Below are positions 1 through 7,702 of a stretch of DNA of 11,771 nt, in pieces (position 1 is the first letter of the stretch; every line of letters starts with the position of its first letter). A program made the position numbers and the translations under genes. The stretch is from Acholeplasmataceae bacterium (GTDB lineage Bacteria; Bacillota; Negativicutes; Acidaminococcales; Acidaminococcaceae): assembly GCA_012719555.1 (NCBI GenBank), contig JAAYAE010000319.1:1-11771 (forward strand), in the 5' to 3' direction. Under the pieces are notes generated by a model. The model ran no database searches. It saw only the letters and a program-made list of their open reading frames with translations, and was not told where the DNA came from.

Positions 1-242
1 AAACAAATAGCAGTTTGTACTTGTAAAAAAATGGAAATGATTAAAGCAACAACAACGATGAAAATTGCCAAATATTTATACTCGCGATACAGGAATGCCA
101 TAGCCCCTTCATGAATATAACCGGCAATTTCTTTCATACGATCATTACCATCGCTTGCATTACTAATGGCAATACTAAGCATCATTGCTACCGCCAATGC
201 AACTAAACCGATGACAACAGACAACATTAGATAAGTACTCAA
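1..242 (-). CDS. hppA: Membrane-bound ion-pumping pyrophosphatase, N-terminal fragment
   Basis: Only the first 80 codons are in the window; the gene continues past position 1. The visible protein has a first membrane helix (about residues 5-27), the stretch ISNASDGNDRMKEIAGYI followed by HEGAMAFLYREYKYLAIF, and a second helix (about 57-75). This order (helix, an A-S-x-G-x-x-x-M segment, an E-G-A-x-A-F-L-x-R-x-Y-K segment, helix) is the N-terminus of the integral membrane pyrophosphatase family, which couples PPi hydrolysis to outward Na+ or H+ pumping. Ion specificity and the pyrophosphate site cannot be read because they lie outside the window. The start is a TTG (240-242) chosen because AAAGGGG (251-257) lies eight bases upstream; an ATG five codons in has no such site. 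It follows secG by 54 bases with no terminator, so the two are probably co-transcribed. Confidence 0.9.
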   Translation of the reverse strand, partial: MSTYLMLSVVIGLVALAVAMMLSIAISNASDGNDRMKEIAGYIHEGAMAFLYREYKYLAIFIVVVALIISIFLQVQTAIC

Positions 243-296
243 AACAAATACCCCTTTCAATCCTCTTATTTTTTTAGTACAAAAACTCAAACAACT

Positions 297-527
297 TTAT
301 TGAAACTTAGCAATCAGCATACTTATTACACCAAACGCTATACCTAACACTACTGTTATTTTGGCTAGCATATCATCCATATCATTTGATTTACCACCAA
401 ACATGGACTCACCGCCGCCGCCAATAGAACCGGACAGGCCTGCGCTTTTGCCGGACTGCAGTAATACAGAAGCCATTAGAGCTATACAGACTATAACATC
501 TAAAACCATTAATATAGTTACAAACAC
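297..527 (-). CDS. secG: Protein translocase subunit SecG
   Basis: A complete 76-residue protein of the usual SecG size and plan: a first membrane helix (about residues 3-24), a cytoplasmic loop with LLQSGKSAGLSGSIGGGGES and a following FGGK, and a second helix (about 53-73). SecG is the small third subunit of the SecYEG channel in the cytoplasmic membrane and assists SecA-driven export. The start codon is GTG (525-527), supported by AGGGGG (535-540) seven bases upstream. It has its own promoter (562-590) and leads into hppA. In many Bacillota secG directly follows eno; here a ferredoxin/FrhB-like gene lies between them. Confidence 0.95.
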   Translation of the reverse strand: MFVTILMVLDVIVCIALMASVLLQSGKSAGLSGSIGGGGESMFGGKSNDMDDMLAKITVVLGIAFGVISMLIAKFQ

Positions 528-561
528 GTTGTTACCCCCTTTTCCTTAACATCACCATAGT

Positions 562-590
562 ATTTTACCACAAAGTACCCTTTGTTACAA
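562..590 (-). promoter_or_regulatory. Probable promoter of secG-hppA
   Basis: Read on the minus strand, TTGTAA (585-590) and TAAAAT (562-567) are separated by exactly 17 bases, a reasonable sigma-A promoter ending about 35 bases before the secG GTG. The spacer overlaps a perfect inverted repeat, ACAAAG-N4-CTTTGT (570-585), which could be an operator or chance. The call rests on sequence match alone. Confidence 0.6.
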
Positions 591-643
591 TTATTTATCG
601 AGTAATTTTGTACAATTTCACACTTTTTTACTAAAAAAAGCGA

Positions 644-1747
644 TTACTTGTCATTTTTAAACTTTTTTATTAATTCCGGCACCAAAATATCCATATTTTC
701 CGTGCCCAAACGGGCAAAAAACTCTTTTCTAGCCGGATGTAAGGCCCCTATGTTTTTCATTGCAAAGTTGTGTTGAGCTGCATGAGTAAAATCTGATTTC
801 CAGACTGCGGCATTTTTTTTCACTTGGTCAAATAGCCTATCACCTTTTACGGTGTTAACCAGTACAACCGTAACGCCCTTATTATCACTAAGTTCCGGGA
901 ATTTAGTTTCTACTCCCCAATAATCAGCAATAGTTAAATCAGCGCTGCTATGTTCATTATTATAGCGACAGACACTACAGCTTGGACGCACACTTATATT
1001 TTTTAAGAAAGCCTGCATATAAGAACTTTCTTGTTTCACTTCTTTTACAAGTTTTTTTTCACCGGCAAAAATAAGGTTGAACCCATTCCAGCCGCTTGTT
1101 TTGTCCCTGAAATTAACATTAACTACTTTTTCACCGATTTTTTCCTCAACTTCACTGAGTTTCTCGCGATAAACCTTGGGACTCGGTACCCCGTGACACA
1201 CTAAATCAACAGCAAATAAATTATCATATTCTCTACCCAGGAAAGTTTTTAGTCCTGCGACTTGGCAGGGTGTACCACTAAAAAGAATGAGTTCCCCTTT
1301 TTCCAGTACTTCTTGCACAAGGGAATAAATATTTCCCATTCTGCTTTGTAAATATTTTGAACCACGCAACAAGGCCAAATCTTCAACGGTATTTATAAGT
1401 ATATGATGCACTGACAAATCTGTATCGAAAGCTGCTCCGACCACATATCCATTTTGTTTTAACGTATAATCAGCTAGTAAAGAAAAACACCCGCCGGATG
1501 AACTGTTCATACGCACCTTTTCATCTCTATTGTAACAAGCATAAACAGACTGTACTTCGCGGTGTTTAGGGAGATTTATTACGGGGCATACCCGTTCGCA
1601 AAGACCGCAATTAATACACATTTCTTTGTCAATATTAGGATAAACAAAACCCTCGCTGTCTTCTTTCATTGCTATACACTGTTTAGGACAACGATTAGCG
1701 CAAGCGCCACATCCGACACAATCCTTTTTATCCAAAATAATAATCAT
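644..1747 (-). CDS. Ferredoxin-domain FrhB-like (coenzyme F420 hydrogenase/dehydrogenase beta subunit family) protein
   Basis: A 367-residue protein. Residues 1-56 form a bacterial two-[4Fe-4S] ferredoxin domain with C10-x2-C13-x2-C16-x3-C20-P and C44-x2-C47-x2-C50-x3-C54-P. After that come the FrhB N- and C-terminal domains (about 70-320), marked by SSSGGCFSLLA, SGTPCQVAGLK, DLVCHGVPSPKVY and a late C-x2-C followed by ADLTIADYWG. The family includes the F420-reducing subunits of archaeal enzymes. Bacterial members with this architecture are generally uncharacterised, cytosolic, and often found beside polysaccharide pyruvyl-transferase genes; no such neighbour is seen here, so the substrate is unknown. 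The ATG at 1747 is chosen because AGGCGGG (1754-1760) sits six bases upstream. A TTG 13 codons earlier (1786) would place this purine-rich site inside the gene and has no good site of its own. It lies between the eno terminator and secG. Confidence 0.85.
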   Translation of the reverse strand: MIIILDKKDCVGCGACANRCPKQCIAMKEDSEGFVYPNIDKEMCINCGLCERVCPVINLPKHREVQSVYACYNRDEKVRMNSSSGGCFSLLADYTLKQNGYVVGAAFDTDLSVHHILINTVEDLALLRGSKYLQSRMGNIYSLVQEVLEKGELILFSGTPCQVAGLKTFLGREYDNLFAVDLVCHGVPSPKVYREKLSEVEEKIGEKVVNVNFRDKTSGWNGFNLIFAGEKKLVKEVKQESSYMQAFLKNISVRPSCSVCRYNNEHSSADLTIADYWGVETKFPELSDNKGVTVVLVNTVKGDRLFDQVKKNAAVWKSDFTHAAQHNFAMKNIGALHPARKEFFARLGTENMDILVPELIKKFKNDK

Positions 1748-1753
1748 AGTTTT

Positions 1754-1760
1754 CCCGCCT
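1754..1760 (-). promoter_or_regulatory. Ribosome binding site deciding the start of the FrhB-like gene
   Basis: AGGCGGG on the minus strand, six bases before the ATG at 1747. It favours this start over the TTG at 1786 in the same frame. Confidence 0.6.
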
Positions 1761-1769
1761 TTTATAAAT

Positions 1770-1799
1770 AATTTAACAAAGGCCAACTCTACTTAGCAA
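1770..1799 (-). promoter_or_regulatory. Weak candidate promoter of the FrhB-like gene
   Basis: TTGCTA (1794-1799) and TAAATT (1770-1775) are 18 bases apart, and the -35 would start in the T-tract of the eno terminator. The match is poor. It is listed because a gene lying after a terminator needs either a promoter or read-through, and this is the best candidate in the short space available. Confidence 0.3.
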
Positions 1800-1829
1800 A
1801 AGGCAACCGATAAAAACTCTATCGGTTGC
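1798..1829 (-). terminator. Intrinsic terminator after eno
   Basis: On the minus strand GCAACCGATA (1820-1829) pairs perfectly with TATCGGTTGC (1803-1812) around a seven-base loop. A C and four T residues (1798-1802) follow. The ten-pair stem is strong but the T-run is short, so some read-through into the FrhB-like gene is possible. It begins 11 bases after the eno stop codon. Confidence 0.8.
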
Positions 1830-1840
1830 GGCTAAAGCAA

Positions 1841-3133
1841 TCATTTTAAGTTCTTTAAGTTGTAAAACACTTTCTTACCATTGTACTGTGCCGCACTAGC
1901 TAAATCCTCTTCAATACGCAGCAACTGATTATATTTAGCTACTCTTTCAGATCTAGCAGGCGCACCGGTTTTAATTTGTCCCGCATTTACGGCTACAGCA
2001 ATATCTGCCAAAGTAGTATCTTCTGTTTCTCCGCTGCGATGGGAGATTACGCAAGTATATCCAGCACGCTTAGCCATTTCAATAGCTGCAAAAGCTTCTG
2101 TCAAAGTACCAATTTGGTTAACTTTAATCAAAATAGAATTTGCAACGCTGCCTTTAATTCCTTTTTCTAAACGTTCTACATTAGTCACAAACAAATCGTC
2201 TCCGACTAATTGAATCTTATCCCCCAATTTCTCCGTCAGAAGTTTCCAACCTTTCCAGTCATCTTCTGCTAAACCATCTTCAATGGAAATAATAGGATAC
2301 TTCTTACAAAGTTCTTCATACCAAGCTACCATTTGTGCTGCTGTTTTTGTTACACCTTCTCCAACCAAATGATATTTTCCGGCCTTAAAAATTTCACTAG
2401 CGGCCGTGTCAAGGGCAATCATTACTTGTTCACCAGGTTTGTAGCCGGCATTTTTTATAGCTTCCACAATAACTTGAATTGCTTCCTCGTTTGATTTCAA
2501 GTTAGGAGCAAAACCACCTTCATCACCAACGGCAGTTGATAATCCTTTTGCGTGCAAGACGGCTTTTAAACTATGGTAAATTTCCACATTCATGCGCAAG
2601 GCTTCGCTGAAAGAGGTAGCTCCCACAGGCATTGCCATAAATTCTTGAATATCAACATTGTTATCAGCATGTGCACCGCCATTTAGAATATTCATCATAG
2701 GTACGGGCATTTCTTTGGCATTTATGCCACCTAAATATTGATACAAGGACATATCAAGTGATTCTGCAGCCGCTTTGGCAACTGCCATGGAGACTCCCAG
2801 AATTGCATTAGCGCCCAACTTTCCCTTATTTTCTGTACCATCAAGCCTTATAAGCATTTCATCGATTTCCACTTGGCGTACAGGATCCAAGCCAATAAGG
2901 GCTTCGGCAATTATATCATTAACATTGTCAATTGCTTTATTTACGCCTTTACCCATATAACGAGCTTTATCACCGTCACGCAATTCTATAGCTTCATGTA
3001 TGCCGGTTGAAGCTCCGGAAGGAACCGCTGCTCTTCCTTTAGTACCGTCATCTAAAAGCACATCCACTTCCAAAGTAGGATTGCCCCTGGAATCCAAAAT
3101 TTATCTTGAATAAACTGCCTCAATTAATGCCAT
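1841..3133 (-). CDS. eno: Enolase, interrupted by an in-frame TAA at codon 11
   Basis: Enolase converts 2-phosphoglycerate to phosphoenolpyruvate in glycolysis. From the ATG at 3133 the frame reads MALIEAVYSR, then TAA, then ILDSRGNPTLE and the rest of a normal 430-residue enolase. All active-site parts are present in full-length numbering: loop SGAST near 40, E205 in GDEGGFAPN, metal ligands D242, E285 (SIEDG) and D312 (GDDLF), base K337 (ILIKVNQIG) and H365 (SHRSGETED). In enolases I know the interrupted position is glutamate (the R-E-I-L-D-S-R-G-N motif), so one G-to-T change from GAA explains the stop. No frameshift is involved. If the stop is real, only a TTG at 3097, without a Shine-Dalgarno site, could give a nearly complete protein of 418 residues. 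The ATG has AGAGGTG (3140-3146) well placed, 16 bases after gpmI. It is the last gene of the glycolytic operon. Identity is certain; whether it is functional as written is not. Confidence 0.9.
3101..3103 (-). other. Premature TAA codon within eno
   Basis: The minus-strand codon between AGA (Arg10) and ATT (Ile12) is TAA. The upstream ten codons and everything downstream match enolase in the same frame, so this is a point substitution and not an indel. The expected + strand base at 3103 is c where a is given. Confidence 0.9.
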
Positions 3134-3139
3134 GTTGTA

Positions 3140-3146
3140 CACCTCT
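3140..3146 (-). promoter_or_regulatory. Ribosome binding site of eno
   Basis: AGAGGTG on the minus strand, six bases from the ATG at 3133. It fixes the natural eno start upstream of the premature stop and argues that the ten codons before the stop are genuinely the enolase N-terminus. Confidence 0.8.
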
Positions 3147-3149
3147 TCA

Positions 3150-4682
3150 TTATTTATTATTTAAAAGGCTAGTGCCAGTCATTTCTGCCGGTTTAGCTAA
3201 ACTTAACAATTCTAATAGCGTAGGCGCTATATCTGATAATTTGCCCGCATGCAAAGTTCTCCGGCAAGAGTCATCAACAACGATGAACGGAACCTTATTA
3301 GTGGTGTGCGCCGTATAGGGTACATGTGTTTTTTCATTTTCCATACATTCACAATTACCATGGTCAGCGGTTATGCAAACCACCCCTTGCAACACGCGCA
3401 TTTTTGCAATTATGCGCCCAACACATTCATCAACAACTTCCATTGCCTTTATAGCCGCACGCAATATTCCTGTATGTCCAACCATATCAGGATTGGCAAA
3501 ATTTAAAATTATCATATCGTATTTATCTTCGTCTAAAAGCTCCAAGAGTTTTTCTGTTAACAAATAAGCACTCATTTCCGGTTGTAAATCATATGTAGCT
3601 ACTTTAGGAGAAGGTACAAGTTCTCTATCTTCACCCACATTAGGTACTTCATTACCGCCATTAAAAAAGAAAGTAACATGAGCGTATTTTTCTGTTTCCG
3701 CAATGCGTAATTGCAGCAGTCCTGCCTTTGCCACAACCTCGCCCAAAGTATTTACCAGAGTTGTAGGTGGAAAAGCAACTTTTGCTTTTATGGTAGCATC
3801 ATACTCTGCCATACAAACAAAATTTACTGGAAATGCTTTTGGCAGACGCTGAAAATAGGGGAAATCTTCATCAACAAAAGCTCTTGTTATTTGTCTTGCC
3901 CTATCAGGGCGAAAATTAAAAAATATTATTCCATCCTTGTCTTTAACGCATGATTTATCATCGTTACCTACGATAAACGGTACGACAAACTCATCATCTA
4001 CGCCCTTTGCATAAGAGGCTTCAATACCTGCTGCTGCTGAGGAAACTTTATCACCTTGGTGCAATGTTATGGCATTGTACGCTTTTTCCACTCTGTCCCA
4101 ACGTTTATCTCTGTCCATAGCGTAATAGCGACCGGACACAGTAGCAATTTCTCCCACACCCAATTTTTTTATTTCTGCTTCCAGCTCTTTTACATAAACT
4201 ATGGCACTTTGTGGTGGTGTATCACGTCCATCTAAAAAAACATGAATATATACCTTTTTTAGTCCAATTTTTTTAGCCATTTCCAATAACCCATATAAGT
4301 GTTTTTGATGACTATGAACCCCACCGTCAGACAATAGGCCCATAATATGCAAAGCCGAGCCTTCATTTTGCACAACAGACATAAGGCCCTGTAAGACGGA
4401 GTTTTTAAAAAAGTCTCCGTCCTCAATGGCCTTAGATATTCTTGTTAGTTCTTGATAGACAATGCGCCCCGCCCCAATATTTAAATGTCCTACTTCCGAA
4501 TTACCCATTTGTCCTTCAGGCAAACCTACATCTAAACCGGAACAAGCTAATTGTGTGTTTGGATATTCCTTAAATAAAGCTGTTAAATTAGGCGTTTTTG
4601 CCTGCGTTGCTGCGTTACTTGGAGAGTCTTTAGCAATTCCCCAGCCATCTAAAATCATAAGCATTACCGGTTTTTTGGCCAT
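3150..4682 (-). CDS. gpmI: 2,3-bisphosphoglycerate-independent phosphoglycerate mutase
   Basis: A full-length 510-residue cofactor-independent mutase that interconverts 3- and 2-phosphoglycerate through a phosphoserine, using two Mn2+ ions in the related Bacillus enzymes. Visible signatures in order are the metal-binding D12 in ILDGWG, the phosphorylated S62 in GQMGNSEVGHLNIGAGR, HVFLDGRDT (about 148-156), GRYYAMDRDKRWDR, FNFRPDRARQITRAF, FFFNGGNE, NFANPDMVGHTG, TADHGNCE and TAHTTNKVPF near the C-terminus. The alkaline-phosphatase-like core and the inserted transferase domain are both present. TADHGNCE carries Cys where Ala is common; this is not a catalytic position. AAGGAG lies directly before the ATG and only nine bases separate it from the pgk-tpi stop codon, so translation is likely coupled. 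Fourth gene of the cggR operon. Confidence 0.97.
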   Translation of the reverse strand: MAKKPVMLMILDGWGIAKDSPSNAATQAKTPNLTALFKEYPNTQLACSGLDVGLPEGQMGNSEVGHLNIGAGRIVYQELTRISKAIEDGDFFKNSVLQGLMSVVQNEGSALHIMGLLSDGGVHSHQKHLYGLLEMAKKIGLKKVYIHVFLDGRDTPPQSAIVYVKELEAEIKKLGVGEIATVSGRYYAMDRDKRWDRVEKAYNAITLHQGDKVSSAAAGIEASYAKGVDDEFVVPFIVGNDDKSCVKDKDGIIFFNFRPDRARQITRAFVDEDFPYFQRLPKAFPVNFVCMAEYDATIKAKVAFPPTTLVNTLGEVVAKAGLLQLRIAETEKYAHVTFFFNGGNEVPNVGEDRELVPSPKVATYDLQPEMSAYLLTEKLLELLDEDKYDMIILNFANPDMVGHTGILRAAIKAMEVVDECVGRIIAKMRVLQGVVCITADHGNCECMENEKTHVPYTAHTTNKVPFIVVDDSCRRTLHAGKLSDIAPTLLELLSLAKPAEMTGTSLLNNK

Positions 4683-4691
4683 TTTTTCTCC

Positions 4692-6617
4692 TTAAAAATT
4701 ACGTACAATAGCAGCAAAACTAGCTGCTTCCAAACTAGCGCCGCCAACCAATACACCGTCTATGCCGCTAATATGAAAATCAGCTGCATTGGTATCCTTA
4801 ACGCTGCCCCCATAAAGTATCCTTATTTTTCCGGCCACAGTTTCGCCGAACATTTTTTCTAGTTTGTTTCTAATTCCACGACATACCTCCGCAGCATCAA
4901 CCGCCGTGGCAGTTTTACCGGTACCAATAGCCCACAAAGGTTCATAGGCAACGACTAATGTTTCTGCTTCTTCTTCGGAAAGGTCTTTTAACGCCGAGGT
5001 AATCTGACGACCAATTTTAGCCATTGTTTTTCCCTCTTTGCGTTCGTCGCCATTTTCGCCAACACATAATAAAGGAGTCAACTCATTGCGGTAAGCCGCT
5101 TTAATTTTTTTTGCTATTACAGCGTCATTTTCACCAAATATAGTTCTGCGCTCAGAGTGTCCGATTATAACATATTGGCAGCAAATATCCGCCAACATAG
5201 GTCCTGAAACTTCTCCTGTAAAGGCTCCTTGGTCTTCCCAATGCATGTTCTGTGCTCCATACCCAACTTCCTTGCCATCAATGGCATCTGCCACTGTTTC
5301 TAAGGAGGTCAGTGGAGGGAATACAACAACCTCATAAGTAGTACCAAAGGTTTCTTCTACAACATTAGTTGCTAACTCTACTGACTCAGCAACTGTCTTA
5401 TGCATTTTCCAATTTCCGGCAATAAGTGGACGACGCAGATCATCTAACGCAGCTACTCCAGGTAGAACTTTTCCCTCTAAATATTCAAGAGAAGCCCCTC
5501 CACCGGTAGAAATATGTTTAATTTTTTTCGCAAGCTTCAATTTTTCAATAGCAGCTACAGAATCTCCACCGCCCACAATAGTCATACCTTTTGACATTGC
5601 TACTGCTTTAGCTACTTCTTCTGTACCTTTGCAGAATGCATCCATTTCAAATACGCCCATAGGACCATTCCAAACAATAGTCTTCATAGGTTTTAGTGCT
5701 TCTACAAAAAGCTTTGCTGTTTGGGGTCCGATGTCTAGTGCCATATAGTCCTGATTTAATTTATCAATAGTCTGAGCCACATGTTTTGCATCTGCCGAAA
5801 AAGATTCGGCCATAATTAAATCTAATGGCAAATACAGCTTCACTTTATTTTTTTCGGCTTTTTCCAACAGTTGTTTAGCCAGCGACACTTTATCTTTTTC
5901 CACCAAAGAATTACCCAGTTGGAATCCTTCAGCGGCTAAAAACGTATTAGCCATCCCGCCGCCAATTAAAATAACATCAGCCTTATCCAAAAGGCTGTCA
6001 ATAACACCAATTTTATCCGATACTTTTGCCCCACCAATAATGGCAGCGAAAGGCCTTGCCGGGCTATCTACTGCTTTGCCCAAATAACGCAGCTCTTTCT
6101 CTAAAAGAAAACCTGCGGCTGAAGGCAAAAAGTGTGTGACGCCTTCAACTGACGCATGTGCCCTATGAGAAACTCCGAAACCATCATTGACATACAAATC
6201 AGCAAAGGATGCCAACTCTTCGGCAAAAGCCATATCATTTTCTTCTTCCTCTTTATGAAAGCGTAGATTCTCCAAGAGCAGGATATCACCTGGCTCCAAT
6301 TGTTCTACGGCATTTTTGGCATCCGGGCCTATACAATCATCTGCAAATTGCACATTCTTGTCCAAAAGGTTAGACAACTGCGCGGCTACCGGAGCCAAGG
6401 AATATTTGGCTACGACCTCACCCTTAGGGCGCCCTAAATGAGCCACAAGAATAACACTAGCTTTGTTTTTTACTAAATATGTAATTGTTTCTAAAGATGC
6501 CTTTATGCGAGTATCATCAGTGATATTTCCTTTGGCATCCATAGGCACGTTAAAGTCTACACGCACCAATACTTTCTTATTTTCAACATCAAAATCTCTT
6601 ATCGTTTTTTTATCCAT
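4692..6617 (-). CDS. pgk-tpiA: Fused phosphoglycerate kinase-triosephosphate isomerase
   Basis: One uninterrupted frame of 641 residues. Residues 1-393 are a complete phosphoglycerate kinase: VRVDFNVP (about 18-25), HLGRP, LLLENLRFHKEEE, HRAHAS, IIGGAKVSDKIGVI, VWNGPMGVFE, GGGDS and STGGGASLEYLEG. Residues 394-641 are a complete 248-residue triosephosphate isomerase: K404 in GNWKMHK, H487 in IIGHSERR, general base E559 in AYEPLWAIGTGK, YGGSV and LVGGASL. The kinase makes ATP from 1,3-bisphosphoglycerate and the isomerase interconverts the triose phosphates. The join reads VAALDD-LRRPLIAGNW: the kinase ends where stand-alone kinases end, and residue 394, the place of the TPI initiator, is a CTG leucine. 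No Shine-Dalgarno site precedes that CTG, so separate TPI seems unlikely. A covalent PGK-TPI enzyme is known from Thermotoga maritima. The ATG at 6617 follows AAGGGAG at a longish ten-base spacing, 24 bases after gap. Confidence 0.95.
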   Translation of the reverse strand: MDKKTIRDFDVENKKVLVRVDFNVPMDAKGNITDDTRIKASLETITYLVKNKASVILVAHLGRPKGEVVAKYSLAPVAAQLSNLLDKNVQFADDCIGPDAKNAVEQLEPGDILLLENLRFHKEEEENDMAFAEELASFADLYVNDGFGVSHRAHASVEGVTHFLPSAAGFLLEKELRYLGKAVDSPARPFAAIIGGAKVSDKIGVIDSLLDKADVILIGGGMANTFLAAEGFQLGNSLVEKDKVSLAKQLLEKAEKNKVKLYLPLDLIMAESFSADAKHVAQTIDKLNQDYMALDIGPQTAKLFVEALKPMKTIVWNGPMGVFEMDAFCKGTEEVAKAVAMSKGMTIVGGGDSVAAIEKLKLAKKIKHISTGGGASLEYLEGKVLPGVAALDDLRRPLIAGNWKMHKTVAESVELATNVVEETFGTTYEVVVFPPLTSLETVADAIDGKEVGYGAQNMHWEDQGAFTGEVSGPMLADICCQYVIIGHSERRTIFGENDAVIAKKIKAAYRNELTPLLCVGENGDERKEGKTMAKIGRQITSALKDLSEEEAETLVVAYEPLWAIGTGKTATAVDAAEVCRGIRNKLEKMFGETVAGKIRILYGGSVKDTNAADFHISGIDGVLVGGASLEAASFAAIVRNF

Positions 6618-6641
6618 GAAAGGAAAACTCCCTTGTGACTA

Positions 6642-7646
6642 TTAAAGTCCTTTTTTAGCAATGTAAAGAGCCAAGTCAACTACACGGTTTGAATAGCCCC
6701 ATTCGTTGTCATACCAAGAAACTACTTTTGCCATTCTTGGTCCTACCATCATAGTAGAAAGACCATCAACAATTGAGCTTAAGGGACAACCATTGTAATC
6801 ACGAGAAACCAATGGCAATTCATTGTAACCCATGATACCTTTTAATTCTCCTTCAGAAGCTTTTTTCAAGGCAGCATTAATTTCCGCCACAGTAGTATCT
6901 TTACTTAAGGTTACTGTCAAATCGGTAATAGAAACATTCGCTGTAGGTACACGCATTGCAAAGCCATTTAATTTACCTTTTACCTCAGGCAAGACCAACG
7001 CTACAGCCTTAGCTGCTCCGGTAGTGGTTGGAATGATAGATAATGCTGCGGCACGGGCTCTGCGTAAATCAGAATGTGGAAGATCAAGGATTTTTTGATC
7101 ATTGGTATAAGAATGTACCGTAGTCATAAGTCCCGTTTCTATACCAAAGTTCTCTAATAAAACTTTAGTAAACGGAGCCAAACAGTTAGTTGTACAAGAC
7201 GCATTAGAAATAATATTGTGGTTTGCAGGATCGTATTTATCCTCATTAACACCCATTACAATTGTGATGTCTTCACCCTTTGCAGGAGCGGAAATAATTA
7301 CCTTCTTAGCACCGGCAGTAAGATGCGCCTTAGCTTTTTCACCCTCAGTAAAACGACCTGTAGATTCAACTACAACCTCCACTCCCATTTCACCCCAAGG
7401 CAATTTGCTAGGATCAGTTTGTGCAACAACTTTAATCTTCTTGCCATTAACTACTATGCAATCTCCGTCAACGGAAACTTCTGCATCAAAAATTCCATGC
7501 ACAGAATCATACTTTAATAAATGCGCTAAAGTTGCAGCATCCGTCAAATCGTTTACTGCAACAACATCAAACTCAGGCTTATTCATAGCTGCTCTAAATA
7601 CATTACGCCCGATTCTTCCAAAGCCATTAATACCAATTTTTGTCAT
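6642..7646 (-). CDS. gap: Glyceraldehyde-3-phosphate dehydrogenase, glycolytic NAD type
   Basis: A 334-residue GAPDH, oxidising glyceraldehyde-3-phosphate to 1,3-bisphosphoglycerate. The Rossmann fold starts with INGFGRIGR (5-13). VNDLTD at 31-36 places an acidic residue (D33) where the NAD ribose binds, as in catabolic GapA. The nucleophile is C151 in SNASCTTNCLAP and its partner is H178 in TTVHSYTND. WYDNEWGYSNRVVDL closes the domain. The ATG at 7646 is chosen because a perfect AGGAGG (7654-7659) stands seven bases before it and homologues begin with M-x-K-(I/V)-G-I-N-G-F-G. The frame is open 14 codons further upstream, but that extension would include the binding site. It follows cggR by 56 bases; in Bacillus subtilis the cggR-gapA message is cleaved near this junction, but I see no strong hairpin here. 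Confidence 0.97.
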   Translation of the reverse strand: MTKIGINGFGRIGRNVFRAAMNKPEFDVVAVNDLTDAATLAHLLKYDSVHGIFDAEVSVDGDCIVVNGKKIKVVAQTDPSKLPWGEMGVEVVVESTGRFTEGEKAKAHLTAGAKKVIISAPAKGEDITIVMGVNEDKYDPANHNIISNASCTTNCLAPFTKVLLENFGIETGLMTTVHSYTNDQKILDLPHSDLRRARAAALSIIPTTTGAAKAVALVLPEVKGKLNGFAMRVPTANVSITDLTVTLSKDTTVAEINAALKKASEGELKGIMGYNELPLVSRDYNGCPLSSIVDGLSTMMVGPRMAKVVSWYDNEWGYSNRVVDLALYIAKKGL

Positions 7647-7653
7647 GATAATT

Positions 7654-7659
7654 CCTCCT
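7654..7659 (-). promoter_or_regulatory. Consensus ribosome binding site of gap
   Basis: A perfect AGGAGG on the minus strand, seven bases before the ATG at 7646. It is the strongest site in the operon, fitting high expression of gap relative to cggR, and it rules out the upstream in-frame start at 7688. Confidence 0.85.
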
Positions 7660-7702
7660 AAAATTTTCTTTTGCATTTTGTCGTACAAGTAATAAATGTG
7701 CT

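Noticed and set aside
243..296. Terminator or promoter between secG and hppA
   Set aside because: No stem with T-run and no paired -35/-10 at acceptable spacing; the 54 bases hold only the hppA RBS.
1841..3097. Reading eno as a normal gene starting at TTG 3097
   Set aside because: The TTG lacks a Shine-Dalgarno site and codes for the conserved Leu of the I-L-D-S-R motif. The true N-terminus, with RBS and ATG, is upstream across the stop.
3101..3103. TAA recoded as an amino acid (alternative genetic code)
   Set aside because: secG, the FrhB-like gene, gpmI, pgk-tpi, gap and queF all end in TAA at the expected C-terminus, so TAA is an ordinary stop here.
6642..7688. A longer gap start at 7688
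   Set aside because: The extra 14 codons contain the perfect AGGAGG site of the downstream ATG and match no GAPDH N-terminus.
7216..7692. Open frames on the plus strand opposite gap, up to 158 codons
   Set aside because: Antisense to a highly conserved GAPDH gene, with low-complexity Thr/Ser/Pro-rich translation typical of shadow frames.
7647..7702. A processing hairpin between cggR and gap, as in B. subtilis
   Set aside because: Only a four-pair TTGT/ACAA hairpin and a bulged AT-rich pairing are present; neither is convincing.
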